A program made the position numbers and the translations under genes. DNA of 64,000 nucleotides from Taxillus chinensis (lineage: Eukaryota > Streptophyta > Magnoliopsida > Santalales > Loranthaceae), in contig CM042090.1 in the NCBI GenBank assembly GCA_023512835.1, forward strand, positions 25,149,783 to 25,213,782, given 5' to 3'. The notes under the pieces are model-generated. The model did no database searches, was not told where the DNA came from, and saw only the letters and a program-made list of their open reading frames with translations. Of the stretch, positions 21,825 through 34,150 are shown in pieces. Position 1 is the stretch's first letter. Every line of letters begins with the position of its first letter.

Positions 21825-24800
21825 ATATTTATCTATACAGCATTAGGAACAAAATCATGTATGAACTGATGTGAATGGATACTTGAAACTATTACTGCGA
21901 TTCCAAACATGTATAACCTTTTATAAAATCCTAAGTCCAGTAGAAAAATTTTTTAAAGTAACGTCTGGTAAATCGTTTGATTTTTTTCCAGCTATATTTT
22001 GCAGCTGGAGAAGTTTGTGGGCCCAAAAGTAAATAAATCCTGAACTGAGAGCCTGAGACGAACGGTCCAAGTTTGGAACCAATATAACAATCGGTCCTTA
22101 TCTTTTGTCAATTTTTTACTATCTTTATAATTTCGTATTAATGGTGAACTAGTTAAAAACTTTAATAAATTTATTTATATGATATTAATTTGTATTTGAA
22201 ATTTATGTTTTTATTATTAAATTTATTAAAATTTTAAACTTTAATTAAATTTAATAATCGGTATCTCAAAATTTAAAATTATAATAAAATTTGTAATAAA
22301 AATATTTAGTCTACCATTAATGCTCAATTTGAATTTAAAATGCAAGTTCTACGAAGCCCAGTTTCATTAATCCAAATCTAATAATCATATTATTAATCCA
22401 AGGGTTTTAGCTAACATAGAAAAGCTAAAGACACCTACTTTGTCTCTTAAAGTCCAACACTCCAAAACACCCTACAACCTTCTTTTCCCTCTTCTTCTTC
22501 TATGACGGCCCAAGGTCTTTTGGAAAAAGTTTGTATTCCTATGTGACTCTAAAAAGTACCCAAAATAATTAAATTTATAATTTTCTTTGGAAGTTTTCAA
22601 AAACCAATTAATTTAAGATTTCTTGACTAATAAGCCGCTCCATAAATCACTCAAAATTACCTAATAATTCCTTATTAATTATAATTTTTCCATTATCACA
22701 AATCATTTCTCCAATTTATCAATTTATTATCACAAATCATTACTCAAAAGGTTATATTAAATGACAAAATCATCTTTTGGGCTTCAAATTCCAACAACAT
22801 GAGTAAAAGACACAATACCAACATTCAATACCATTTAACCACAAATCAAAATACTTGTATCCATAGTCACACCAACATTCTAATACTACAAATACCATTT
22901 AACCACTATCTTAGGAAATAACTAAAAGATGAATCTTTACATTTTTCTACCTTAAAACACCATTAAATCACACTCACATCCAGTAATCCCAAGTTTAAAT
23001 TTAACTAAGACCAACCCCTAGAGTATACCAAACAGGAGTAAAGCAATTTATCCAACATGAGTAACCCAACCTAATGGTTTCTAATCTCGTTCATGCAATA
23101 TAACAACAATTTCAAATTATCAAACATACAAATTCTACAAACCCAAGACTTGGTTAATCTAAGTCTAACAACCATGTTATTAATTACAGGTTTAGTTATT
23201 AATTTCAGCTATAGATTCAGGACCAGCCCAAAAGGAAGGCCCAATAGGGAGCCGCCTAGGGCAACCGGCCCAGTGATTCAATTAAGGAGCACTTATTTTG
23301 TTGCATTAGGCACCAATGGCCAGCCTGCCGCTTCACCCGCCGCATGAACGCATCCAGCCATCCACGACACGGAACGAAATCACGATCCGCAGTTCGCACC
23401 AGCTGATCCCAATCCCAACCTCCAACATCGTACTCACTCCCACCGGCACCGGCACCGGCCTGCCCTGCCCTGAACTCACCTTTCACCGTATGACGCGACG
23501 AGGCCCAGCCGACAATGACCCATCGATTCACGTGAGTCTACTGTCGATCTGGCAAACGGCGACGACAATCCGTTGATCCAGCGGGCAACGACAGCCGACA
23601 ACGATCCGGTCCTCCACGGCTCCACTCCTCTTACCCTCCGGTCCTGTCCGACAAACGGCATTTCAGAGTCCTCTTTTCCTTCATGCGGCTTCACACAGTC
23701 ACGGACTGTCGGGATTGAGGGACTCACGGCTTCTGTGCTCTGGCTTCACTCAACAGTGGGTTTTTTAAAAAAAGTTAATAGCAAGTTGACAAAGCTTTGG
23801 TAATGGGATCAACATAATTTTTACATTTGGAAATTGAATTGAATGGCTTCTGTGCCATGGGATCACGGCTTCTGATTTGATAACTGGATTAATATAATTT
23901 TTAAATTTGAGAAATCAAATCCAATTATGATATTTAAAATTAGAGTATTGGTTTGAATAATTTTAATTTATGTTAACATTATGTATAGATTAATGGATTT
24001 TTTATTTTGATCAACTAGTCCGGGTCATTTTGATGTGTTAGTATAAGCTTTAAAAGCTCTTGAATTTGATGTTGGTAACATAAGAGAACAAGGCAATAAT
24101 AATGACTTTAATTAGTAATTTTGTAAGGACAAAAGCAATAAAATTAAAATTTATGTAATTATTGCTAGTTTAGTGCCAATGATTTCTTAAATAATTACAT
24201 AAAATAATAAATAATATTTGTATGTTTATGTTTAATTATATATTTTATTATATGTATAATTTTTAAAAAAAAATAATAGATAAATTATTTATATTTTAAT
24301 AATTAATATAGATGGTGATACTTGTCTACTAAAATTAATTAAGTATTTTATATTATTAATTTTTATCTATATTTATAATGATAAAAGAGCTTAGTTAATT
24401 ATCATCACTAAATACCATTTTGACAAATATTTATATAATGTTATTTGTAACATTTTAATGAGTTAATTATCATCACCAAACTAAAACATTCAAACATGTT
24501 GATCAATGAAACAACTAGATCATATTTAGCTATTAAGAACATGGTACGAAACAATGCGACGTACCCTTCCACCATAATTATTGATGATGACAATACGATG
24601 GCAAAAGCCATTAGTGAGGTACTCTCAAGTACAGCATACAATTTTGAGCCCCTCATCAAAATGTATAATCCAAACTGGATGAGAGCAGAAAGCTATACAC
24701 GGGACAATCAAATAATCAAATAATTGGGCCAACTTAAGGATGAAACAAAAGAAAACATCGGTCCAGCTGGAAACAACTTCCATTCTATACGCGGTGAGAA

Positions 24801-24875
24801 ATACCAGATGGAATGGTGAACCATACACATTAGAGCAACAAAGATACATCAGGTTATGAGAAAGCCCGTGGGATT
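21825..24875. other. Intergenic between convergent NPH3 and TK1, repeat-derived
   Basis: After the NPH3 3' UTR the sequence is AT-rich. 23230-23770 is a GC-richer block with overlapping open frames on both strands but no recognisable protein, probably transposon-derived. 24480-24870 is likely in part the 3' UTR of TK1 on the minus strand. Confidence 0.45.
22345..23180. repeat. Diverged direct repeat, about 55 bp, 780 bp apart
   Basis: The stretch around 22345-22398 and the stretch around 23127-23180 match in order: CAAGTTCTACGAAGCCCAG against CAAATTCTACAAACCCAAG, then TAATCCAAATCTAATAATC against TAATCTAAGTCTAACAACC. They may be ends of a decayed element; words near 22762 (AATGACAAAATCATCTTTT) recur at 54297. 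Confidence 0.5.
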
Positions 24876-26921
24876 TTAAATAACAGAAGCAGCTTCCACG
24901 GCATGCAGCTCAGCCTGAGGTTTGCAAGACTCTAGTGTAGTCCTGGCCTTTTCCAGGATTACTTGCCCATTCACATAATGTTTGCGGCAGACAGGCATGT
25001 ATACATCAGAGCCAGCAATGAGCTCTGTCTTGGTCTCCCCCGTCTTTCTCAAAGTGAAGAAAGCCCGTTTACCGCATAGCTCACATCGAGCAGTCAACTT
25101 TGATATAGTATCGGCAATTGGGATTATGTCAAGAACAGAACCAAAACTCCTTCTGCATATTTGCAATTACAAATTGAACTTACCGCTAGAGCGGATGGCA
25201 TGATGATTAAGAAAAACATGAAGAAACTTCGGCCCAAAAGTAGAAAGTGGATTCTTAATCGTACAAACAGATACAAAAATTGAAACGCAAGGAAACAAAA
25301 TGTGATGTACCTCTGGTAATCACCATCTAGGCCCGCGACAATCACAATTTTCCCATCATTATCAGCAACATTGGAGCAGAAATCATAAAGGTCTTCAAAG
25401 AATTGAGCTTCGTCAATTCCAATCACATCCAGCTGTCATTAAGAACCAGTGACGATGAAAAGATAAAACACATTCAGACACCCAATAGTGAAGAACATGA
25501 TACATTAGGATCTACATGTGGCAACCCAAATAAACCAACACAGTTGGAACTCTCCTGTAGGTAGAGTTGTGGAAGCAAGATTCTCACGTTACAATTGATA
25601 TGGTATTATACCATTAAATCCTTGAAAAAATACACCCAATCAGTTGTTTATAGATTTTGTTCTATAGTAAATAGTTAGCAATGTAGCTCTTACATCCTTG
25701 GTCATCCATTGTGGTATTCTTAATCATAGCATTCCCTTCTTTTAGGTCACAATGGGTTTCTTTTGTAATTCCTTCAAAATTTTGCTTGTGGTAATTAATC
25801 AGAAGTCGAAACTCCTGCCGGAAGCTTAGTACAGTATCTAAAAATAGGCAGCTACCTATTACCATACTAGAATATTTTAGCATGTATCAGGCAAGTTCAT
25901 ATCATACATTTATTACCACAACAAGAATATTATCCTTCCACAACATCAAGAATTTGGTGATGCATCACCAAATGATTGCTTTAATTTTCAATTGCACGTA
26001 ATTGATTTATTCTTATTTCTTTATTTACTTGCTTTCCAAGAACACGGATATAATTAGTATAGGATCAAATACAACGTTCTAGCATATACCAGGCAGAACC
26101 CATATAAAAGATCAAAACATAGCATCAAGTCTTTGGGTGTGCAACTATATATATAACTTTCATCAGAATGACCTGGCATAAAATGGGAGAAACCAATATT
26201 AAAGATTTAATAGCACAATAATAATTGGAAGAAAAAAAAACATCAGCACAAAAGGTCAAGTCTTCGGATTAAAGTTGACAGATCAAGCAATCTCAACAAC
26301 CTGTTTTTTATTTTATGTTATTGCGCACATGATTTATAGACACTCGCATGTATTTGGGTAACTACAAGCTTCTCATTCACATCACCTTATCATACACATC
26401 AGACCCAATTTTTTGTCTAAACGATGACAAATCCGGCAAAGCCCAACACGGATATTTCGCCCCATCATGTGTCACGACTGAATTTGTTGCGTATCTCGTA
26501 TCCTTGCTTGATTTGATCATCGCCACATTCCTGCACATGATATTTGGTCATTCCCAACGAATCGTTCGCTTGGGATTCTCAATCATAAATGGTCTCGTTT
26601 GTCATCAATCATTCGAGAAAAAAAAATGAACAGCCAATCAACGTAATTACATGTAATCGAAACTCCAAGAACTTAAATTTCTCCAGTGCTAATACAAACC
26701 CAACAGCTATGTGGATTAAGGAAACAGAAAAGGTGGGGAGCTAGGCTACAAAACCTGCCATCGTTGATTTCAGATCTGATTCTGCGGAGCAGGGCGGTGG
26801 TCTTGCCGGCAAACATGGGACCCACTATTACATGCACCTCGCCGGAACCAAAGCGAGACAAGCCCGTGGGTCCACCATTGTTGGAGCACTGGACGAGGGA
26901 AGATTTGAAGGAGGAAGACAT
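24876..26921 (-). CDS. TK1: Thymidine kinase, TK1 type
   Basis: Four exons on the minus strand, 26921-26755, 26530-26386, 25432-25311 and 25152-24876, give 236 residues with matching phases. TK1 phosphorylates thymidine to dTMP in the pyrimidine salvage pathway. Visible features: P-loop GPMFAGKT (34-41); [17 protein letters not shown] in exon 2, the usual post-P-loop segment; the DEAQFF acid motif and AGLDGDYQ in exon 3; and the zinc-binding pairs CELC and VCRKH in exon 4, with the substrate-covering lasso between them. Length equals typical plant TK1 (about 238). A longer in-frame start at 27059 is possible on paper, but a TATA box lies inside that extension, so the ATG at 26921 is preferred. 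Exon 2 has no long open frame of its own and is easy to miss. Confidence 0.95.
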
Positions 26922-26995
26922 GGGTGGAAGGTAGTTATAGAGAGAAAGCTTGTGTGTTGCAGGGGCGGGTTGAGAGATAGACAGGGGAGAGGAGA

Positions 26996-27004
26996 CATAT
27001 ATAG
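26996..27004 (-). promoter_or_regulatory. TATA box of TK1
   Basis: On the minus strand CCTATATATG lies about 75-80 bases upstream of the preferred start codon at 26921, placing transcription start near 26968 and leaving a short leader. This supports the downstream start. Confidence 0.6.
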
Positions 27005-27059
27005 GCGGGGTGAAGTTTAAGTTTTTGGTTTGGAGGGAAAAGTTGGGATCCGTAGGCAT

Positions 27060-29424
27060 TGAATTTGGAGGGAAACAATAAAATTTTAAAAATGGTAAAA
27101 TTTTGAAAATTAAAATATTTTGAATTTTATAATAAAAATTAAAATATTTTGAATTTTATAATAAAAATCAAAATATGATCAGACAAAGTTAACCTTCCTC
27201 GTTAATGGGCTTGTTCCATGTTCCATGTGGCACAAATTAATAAACAATGTATAATATGGCTTTTAAATCTTATAAAAAATTATAATTTAGTTATTGAATA
27301 TTTTAAAATATATAAGATCTTAAATTATTTATTTTGACTAATTTAGCTATCAAATTTTTCCTATAATATAACATTTAAGTCTATAGCTATTCATCTATAA
27401 ATTTTTAATCTGTTATTTTTAGCATTATTAATATGCTCTATGAGACCAAGCAACTGGAGAAAGAAATAAAAAAAACAGAAGCAATATTTGGTTCGGTGAA
27501 TTAAATGGCCAGCTTCAAAAGACATTTACACTTGGATACCCACCCAATTATCTATATTTTCTTACGTAAATTTAAAACAATATTTATTTATGGAAACTCA
27601 TTACAATTTCCCTATCTGTCTAATGTGAGATTCAGTTCAAAACTTGACAAATTAATCTCCTAGGCTAGCTTTTAACACTTTTAAATAATATAAAACCCAC
27701 AAATGTATAAAACTAATCTTTAATTTTTTTGCATGTAAATAAATCATTTGGAAAAAAAGATCTTATTGTTATTTTTTTAAGTGAAGGTAAATTATTGAAG
27801 CTCTAGTATTTGATACAGTTATCAAAATAACAATTAAAAAAATAAACAATTCCGTTATAGTTATTACGATAATAGCTATCGGCCATTGTATATAAATAGT
27901 CATTAGAACAATGTCGGGGTATAATATATGGATGAGTTGGGTTATTAAAGTTTATAATGAATGATATTATAATATTTGGAGCAAAGTGGTGATACGGAAT
28001 AACATCAAGATTGTGAGTGAATACAAAACATGAAATGACCACTGTGAGACAAAGATGTGTAAACCGTACAAGCTGAAATTATGAAGTTACTACTTACTGT
28101 ATATGAACTAATGGTTTATACTCATTATCTACAAATATTAGTTGTTGTAAATTTTGAAGAATAAAAACAAATTTATATAGGATGAGGTACATTTTTAGAT
28201 TTTCTCGAGTGATGCAAAATATTTTCCTAGCGCCCTAATTATCACAAAAGAGAAAAATAAAAAATTAAAGGTCATAGCTTAAAGTGTTAAAAGTGTTTTT
28301 TTCGCCCTATTTCTCTTCATCTTTTATCCGCCTTTGCCATGCTTGTGATCATTAAAACTTGTTGCTTGATGATTGTTATTATAAGCATAGAGGCAAGTCT
28401 CTTATTTGCTCATGTTATAATGCAATTCCGTAGTTATAATATTTTATTTTTTAATTATGATTTCGAAAATAGTTATTATAACAAAAAATTTAGATATATG
28501 ACGCGTGAAATTATTATTATTTTAAAAAATAAAATATTTCATCCTATTATACTAAACCAAACAAACAAGATAACGAACATTAAAAATTTGTTAGACTTTC
28601 CGTTTCAATTGCATTCTTTTATTGCCTTCCAAAGACTGGAATTAGTATTCCATTCAATTCTATCAGAGTTCCTTTCTATTGAAATTATTTTCTGCCAATA
28701 ATTCTATTTTCTTTCATATGATTTTCATTCGAACCTGAATGCTTTGTCAATTATGTATTAATTATAGATCCAGCTAAACACCATTTTCATCACCTACTGT
28801 ATGTATTAAAAATATAATAATATACAAAAGCAAAAAAAAATACGAGTGTTACTCATGTAAAATTATCATATTTAATATTATAAAATCAACAACTACAAAC
28901 ATTTCCAATTAAAATAAAATCTATATTTAGAAAAATCAACGTTAATTCAGTGTAAGCTATAAAAATTTAATAAATTTACCTAATTGTCTAAGTTTTATTC
29001 GTATATTTGTATTAATATTAGAAATTATATAACGTAGAATATATGACAAGAAGAGAGCCTTTTCTTTAAGCATAATTAATTTTATAATAATAATAATTAT
29101 TATAATTATTATATATTATTTTAATAAATTGAATGTATAATCTAACGTGAAATTATGAAATCAATGCTACTACTCTTAATAAGCCGAATTTATGAGTCAA
29201 CCCCAAACCACAAGAGCCATGTGTCACTGTACCCGGTCGTTATTTAAGACCATGCAGCGAAAAACATAAACATACGAATAAATTTACAGCAGAAATTTTC
29301 ATTTAAGAATCATACATTGATTGCATGAAAAACAAAAGAAATTAAGAAAGGAAACCAAAAAAAAAAATCAAAGCGAAAGAAAATAAAAGCAAGCAAGCCT
29401 AAAATAGAAAACAAAAAACTTTAT
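27060..29424. other. AT-rich intergenic, no gene seen
   Basis: Upstream of TK1 and downstream of MTR3. Contains a two-copy 29-bp tandem repeat at about 27105-27178 (word AAAATATTTTGAATTTTATA). The open frames at 27803-28042 and 28339-28701 are low-complexity AT-rich and not convincing. Confidence 0.5.
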
Positions 29425-32400
29425 CTACCCAGATGCAGAAGCAGCTTCTTTCAAGCATGATCTCTTGATCCTCGCCATCTTTGAGCAAGCATCGAGGCAC
29501 AGCTCCATTGCCTGCCCACCAAAGAAAAACCTCATGATTTTCATTATCCAACTGCATTCATAGTTTTTCAATCGCCCTACTTTTATAGTCATGGGTAGAG
29601 GAAATATATGGAATACAGATTATAGAATGAGGAAAGGGCAGGAGCTAAAACTAGGCACAAGAGGTAAAACCATCTGGGGGTCACAGGAGGAAAAACTACG
29701 AAACAAAACACAAATCCCAGCACGAAAAAAGCACCCCCATACAAAAACCATTTTGGAACTGCAAGCAACCTGTGGAAGATGATGTCCACTGTCTGTACAA
29801 GTGCTCAGTGCTCTCATGCCAAAAACATTTGAGCTTCCATCCTCTAGCCCGACCTGCAGGGTCTAATTCTTCTCTGCGATAGCCAAAACCTTTTTAGGGG
29901 TATCAGCTTAGTATGAATTTCAGTTTTGTTCTGCGTATACTCGGAATTATCCTCTTTCGACCCATACAACAACAATGATGATGCGAGTGTAGAAGTGTAC
30001 CTCCTGGATCTTAGGGGCTGACCACTCTCCCGTGATAGCCAGCTGTGTGACTTCATTACGAGAAGGCATACAACTAATCATCAGGCTTCCATCCTGGTAG
30101 CTTTCCTCCTCCGCGATAGGATCGATAACAAGCTTCTTACCCAGACAAGCCTGTCCGCCAAAACAAATAAAGAAAAGGCATGCAATTAAGCATATTTAAT
30201 TCGCTTCGAGCTTTGCATAAAAAAATATAGACACCCATATGAAAGAATGTGTAAATCTGCATACCACAGAGGCTGAGGCAACTAAATCATGCATCATAAT
30301 CCCTGCATCAGCCAGGGCTAGACTAGCGCATGATATCACAACAGGAAGGTCGCCTAGAATTTCAGAATAAAATGGTCGTCACCTTTTTATAACCAAATAC
30401 AATATGTTCTTTTGTAAAAATAAAATAAAATCAGGTATCCAGCTTATGGATACAATCATAAAAATAAATTAAATATAAGACAATTAAAAAAAGAAATGAA
30501 ACCAAAACATGGCAATGTAAATCTAAGGGAATGTTATTATATTATTCATAATCCAGATTCTAAATTAAACATAATTTGCCATTGTGACCAAAAGTAAGTT
30601 TCTGATAGGATAATACTTCTAAAGGACAAAATAACATTAGAGAAGCATCATTGAAGATTCTTTGGAAGACAGCCATAACTAATTGCAAAAAAAGCAAAAC
30701 GAAAAGAAGAAAGAAAGAACAAGGGTTACGAGTAAATCTCACAGCCTGCTACAATGTCTTCAAAATGGCACACCAAGCACTTTAAAAATAATTATTTAGT
30801 AGTACAGAGAAAAGGAAAAATCATAACATAATAATAAATAATTGAAAACAGGGAAAATACCAAGGTCCAGGTGAAAATTAAATGGGCTTCCAAAATTGAG
30901 CAGAGTCTATCAGTACTTCTAAGATAAGCACATAGCTATAACAAGATTTGAAAGTCATCACAAGTCAAGATGTGCAAACTTACTACCACCAGATTCCAGA
31001 ACAAGTGCAAAAACATCCACAGTTGCCTTGGGAAAAGTTTCAAGTATTATCGCCCCCTTCAAAGCTTTATGAAGCATTGAGGTATATTCTTTGTGATCTG
31101 ATCCCTGATATTAGATGACAAAAGTACTATGAGCATTAGCTAGGTATGGAAGAATGCAAAATCCATATAGTCAAAAAAATCATATACCTGCCCTCGGACT
31201 GGGGTGGCAAAAGTTGTATAGCTGACATTACAATTCAGACGGCCTACGTCCATGTACATCATCGCTTTCTTGCTTTCTCTAGGCCCAAAGCTAATAAATA
31301 ATGACAACTTTATTGACATAGAAATTGCAGATACGGTGCTCATATAAATGCAAGTGTACAGACTTAAAAAAGCATTTACCAAAGTCCAAGGCAGCGAAAT
31401 AAAACAGAACTAATATTAAATATATCACAAAATGTGAGGAAAAAAAACAGAAAACAGAAACCAAAATACAGGGTATTAGGAATCCCATAATATGAACCAG
31501 CACCCCATTTTTTGGGTAGATTAGAAGTAAATTGCAGACATGTTTGAGATTGTGTCCCAAGCTATCATTTTGATCCAATCTTTAAAACAAATTAGGACTG
31601 GCATGCTCAAATTTCAGGTCAAAATTTTCTTAGTGGTTTAGTTTTTTTCTCTTCACTTTGCCTAATCTTCATTTGAAAGCTTCCTTGATATCAACTTAAT
31701 CAACACCACTTGCTATAATTGACTAGAAATTTTTACAAAGAAAGCCATCAGATGACTCAGGGTAAACATATAATTTGCTCCAAACGCAAAAACAAAATAT
31801 TGAAGCTTTGTAATTCTCTGATAATGGATGTCCGACCACTAATGATCAATAAATAGTTAACCTGACCACAATAATATGCAATAAAATAAGGTTTGAAAAT
31901 GTTCTCACAGCAAAAAAGACAGATTATTCTCTTCACAGACACAAATTTTATGGCTACAATATATTCAAAACTTGGAATACTAAAAGAAAAATACAATATT
32001 TCACATACAACTAAGATTAATGCATTTCGTCGCATAAAAATATAATGAAAAGTCAGGGAAAAAACCATACACAAAAATTCAACTAAATGCATAGCCATTT
32101 CCAAAACATCATTCCTTAATAGTTCAACTCTATGGAATAAAATTTGGAGGGGAAAAGGACCTTTCATAAGGTCAATGAATACTCACACGGACACGATGAC
32201 TTTTGTATTTCCCAACTCTGCATAAGAAGATCCTGATGCAGCATTCACGGCACCAGTCCTCAAAACTAGAAGTCAACAACAAATTAGTTTCTGTTCCCAA
32301 GTAAATGGTATTGAAAACCCCATAAAACTTTTGCAATCCAGAAGGAAATAGTGATAAGGAGAGAAAAGAGATTTATATAAAAGACAAACCAAACCAAACA

Positions 32401-34100
32401 AAAAATCCATATGCATCATTATATTTATTTGATGCTGAAATTGAAAATATAAAAAAAATTGGGTATTGAAATGAGTACTGAGGGCATAGATTCTCATAAA
32501 AGTGAATTTGTTATCGGATATATAAACCCAAACGCTCAGAGATACCCATGCACAATAGTGACAATACACACAAAGGCTCAAATAGGATTTGCAGAAAACA
32601 CAAATTAGTAAGCATAGTTCATGTAAAATCCGTAATCAGGATGTCAGGAGTACAACGGCTCCACATAGAGAATAATGCTACGATAATTTTAAACTTGAGA
32701 CATATAAAATAACATAAAATATAATAAAGCTACTACTAACCAAAAAACGCACCAAAAAAATCCTTCAAATTACTTTTTTTTATAAGTAAGAGAATTAATT
32801 TATTCACGAGAATCAAAACGCACGCAAGAAGTACACGAAAGGCAAGAATACAAAAACGAAAACAACAACCCAATCAAAAAGAGCAACCATCCACAACATC
32901 CCAAAGGGAAGAATAATATATCCTGCCTGAAGCATACAACCAATCACCCAAAGAACGGAAAAAAAAATATAAGAGAGCTCAGCAGCGGGCCGCTCCGTAT
33001 CTTCAAAAACTCACGCGTTCCGCTCCTCCCAAATACTCCAAAGAACGTAATGAGGGATGGCCTGCCACACCGCTCAGCCACCCGACAAATAACGTGCGAA
33101 GGGACGAAGGCATCACCCACGAGATGCCGAAAAGACCCAAAATCATATCCCATAAACTCCTGGCATAAGGGCAATGAAGGAAAAGATGATCTACATGTTC
33201 CGGCCAAGATTTGCACATGTAACACCGACTAACAAGAACAAAGCCCTGACGCCGCAAATGATCCACAGTCAAAATCTTTCCCAAGACAGCAGTCCAAGCA
33301 AAGAAAGCCACCCCAGAGGGCACACGCGCCTTCCAAACACTCCTCCAAGGAAAACTCTCAATGCGAGAAGGTGAAAGCACGGAATAAACGCGCCTTTCAA
33401 ATTCCTAGACCTATGCATAAACACAACCGAATGGCAAAGAAAATTAAAGTGTTGGAAAAAAAATCAAATACCCACATCAAATTACAACTAAATTAATTCT
33501 TAATGTACAGTGAAGGAAATTCCCAAAGAGAAAATAATGTCAAGTTAGAGCAAATTTCCAGGAAAAAGACAAATTTAAAAGAAACAAAAAAATCCTAACC
33601 TAATTACACAAACTCTAATGAAAGCTACCTCGTGTTATGCCCAACACAATCGAATGTTACACATATAGATGCAGGGTAATGCTAACTTAAAAATGTGAGC
33701 AACTATATTTTAAAATGAGTAAAATTAATATGAACCATCATATTTCATTTAATATGAACTATCTTTCTTCCATTTAAGTATTTTAAAAACTAATTAATTA
33801 TAATTATTTTGAACCATTAAATTAAATTTAAATGAAATCTCACTATATTTTACTTGCTAACCTTTTCTTACCCTATAGAGGGAGAGAGGGAGAAAAGCTC
33901 AAAGACACGCTAACCAACTGTCTCGAGAAGATCACATGAAAACACTAACGAAAAAAAATGAGAGAAGGGAACTGACAGGCAGGTCTGCACTGCTGAAAGC
34001 CGCGGCCATCGGATCGGACCCAATCGAGGTCTCTAAAAATAGGCCGCTTGGTTTTCTCGGCCTGAGACGGAGTGTACGTCGTCGGCGCAGAACCAGCCAT
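29425..34100 (-). CDS. MTR3: Exosome core subunit MTR3-like (RNase PH fold)
   Basis: Seven exons on the minus strand, 34100-33977, 32265-32187, 31290-31188, 31104-30984, 30353-30265, 30150-30001 and 29511-29425, join in phase to 250 residues. The product matches the MTR3/EXOSC6 branch of RNase PH proteins, which form the hexameric ring of the RNA exosome (nuclear and cytoplasmic 3'-5' RNA decay and processing). Diagnostic stretches: DWVRSDGRGFQQCRPA in exon 1; TGAVNAASGSSYAELGNTKV in exon 2; FGPRESKKAMMYMDVGRLNC in exon 3; LESGGSDLPVVISCASLALA across exons 4-5; DGSLMISCMPSRNEVTQLAI in exon 6. In plants and animals this subunit is structural rather than catalytic. Intron 1 (1.7 kb) is enlarged by a LINE insertion. 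An overlapping upstream ATG (34150) precedes the main start. Confidence 0.93.
32772..33395 (-). mobile_element. 5'-truncated LINE retrotransposon tail in MTR3 intron 1
   Basis: Minus-strand frame 33380-33003 encodes the zinc-binding region after a LINE reverse transcriptase (zf-RVT): VWKARVPSGVAFFAWTAVLG, then CYMCKSWPEHVDHLFLHCPYA with its Cys-x2-Cys...His...Cys pattern. Below 33000 follows the element's 3' end, with a T run on the plus strand (32774-32781, the poly-A tail). TTCAAATT occurs on both flanks (32764-32771 and 33396-33403), a probable 8-bp target duplication. Same orientation as the host gene. Confidence 0.85.
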
Positions 34101-34150
34101 GCTCCGATGTTTGATGCTCCTCCTTCTCTTCTTCTCGCAGAACCAGCCAT
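33932..34150 (-). promoter_or_regulatory. Overlapping upstream ORF of MTR3
   Basis: A 15-base word containing ATGGCTGGTTCTGCG is present twice on the minus strand, at 34150-34136 and 34100-34086, exactly 50 bases apart. The upstream ATG opens a 72-codon frame that overlaps the main coding start out of frame. If transcripts include it, it would dampen MTR3 translation; if transcription starts between the two, it is silent. Confidence 0.5.

Noticed and set aside
23093..23803. Overlapping frames of 75-92 codons in the GC-richer patch at 23.2-23.8 kb
   Set aside because: Open on both strands by composition, no family recognised, no splice-consistent gene model.
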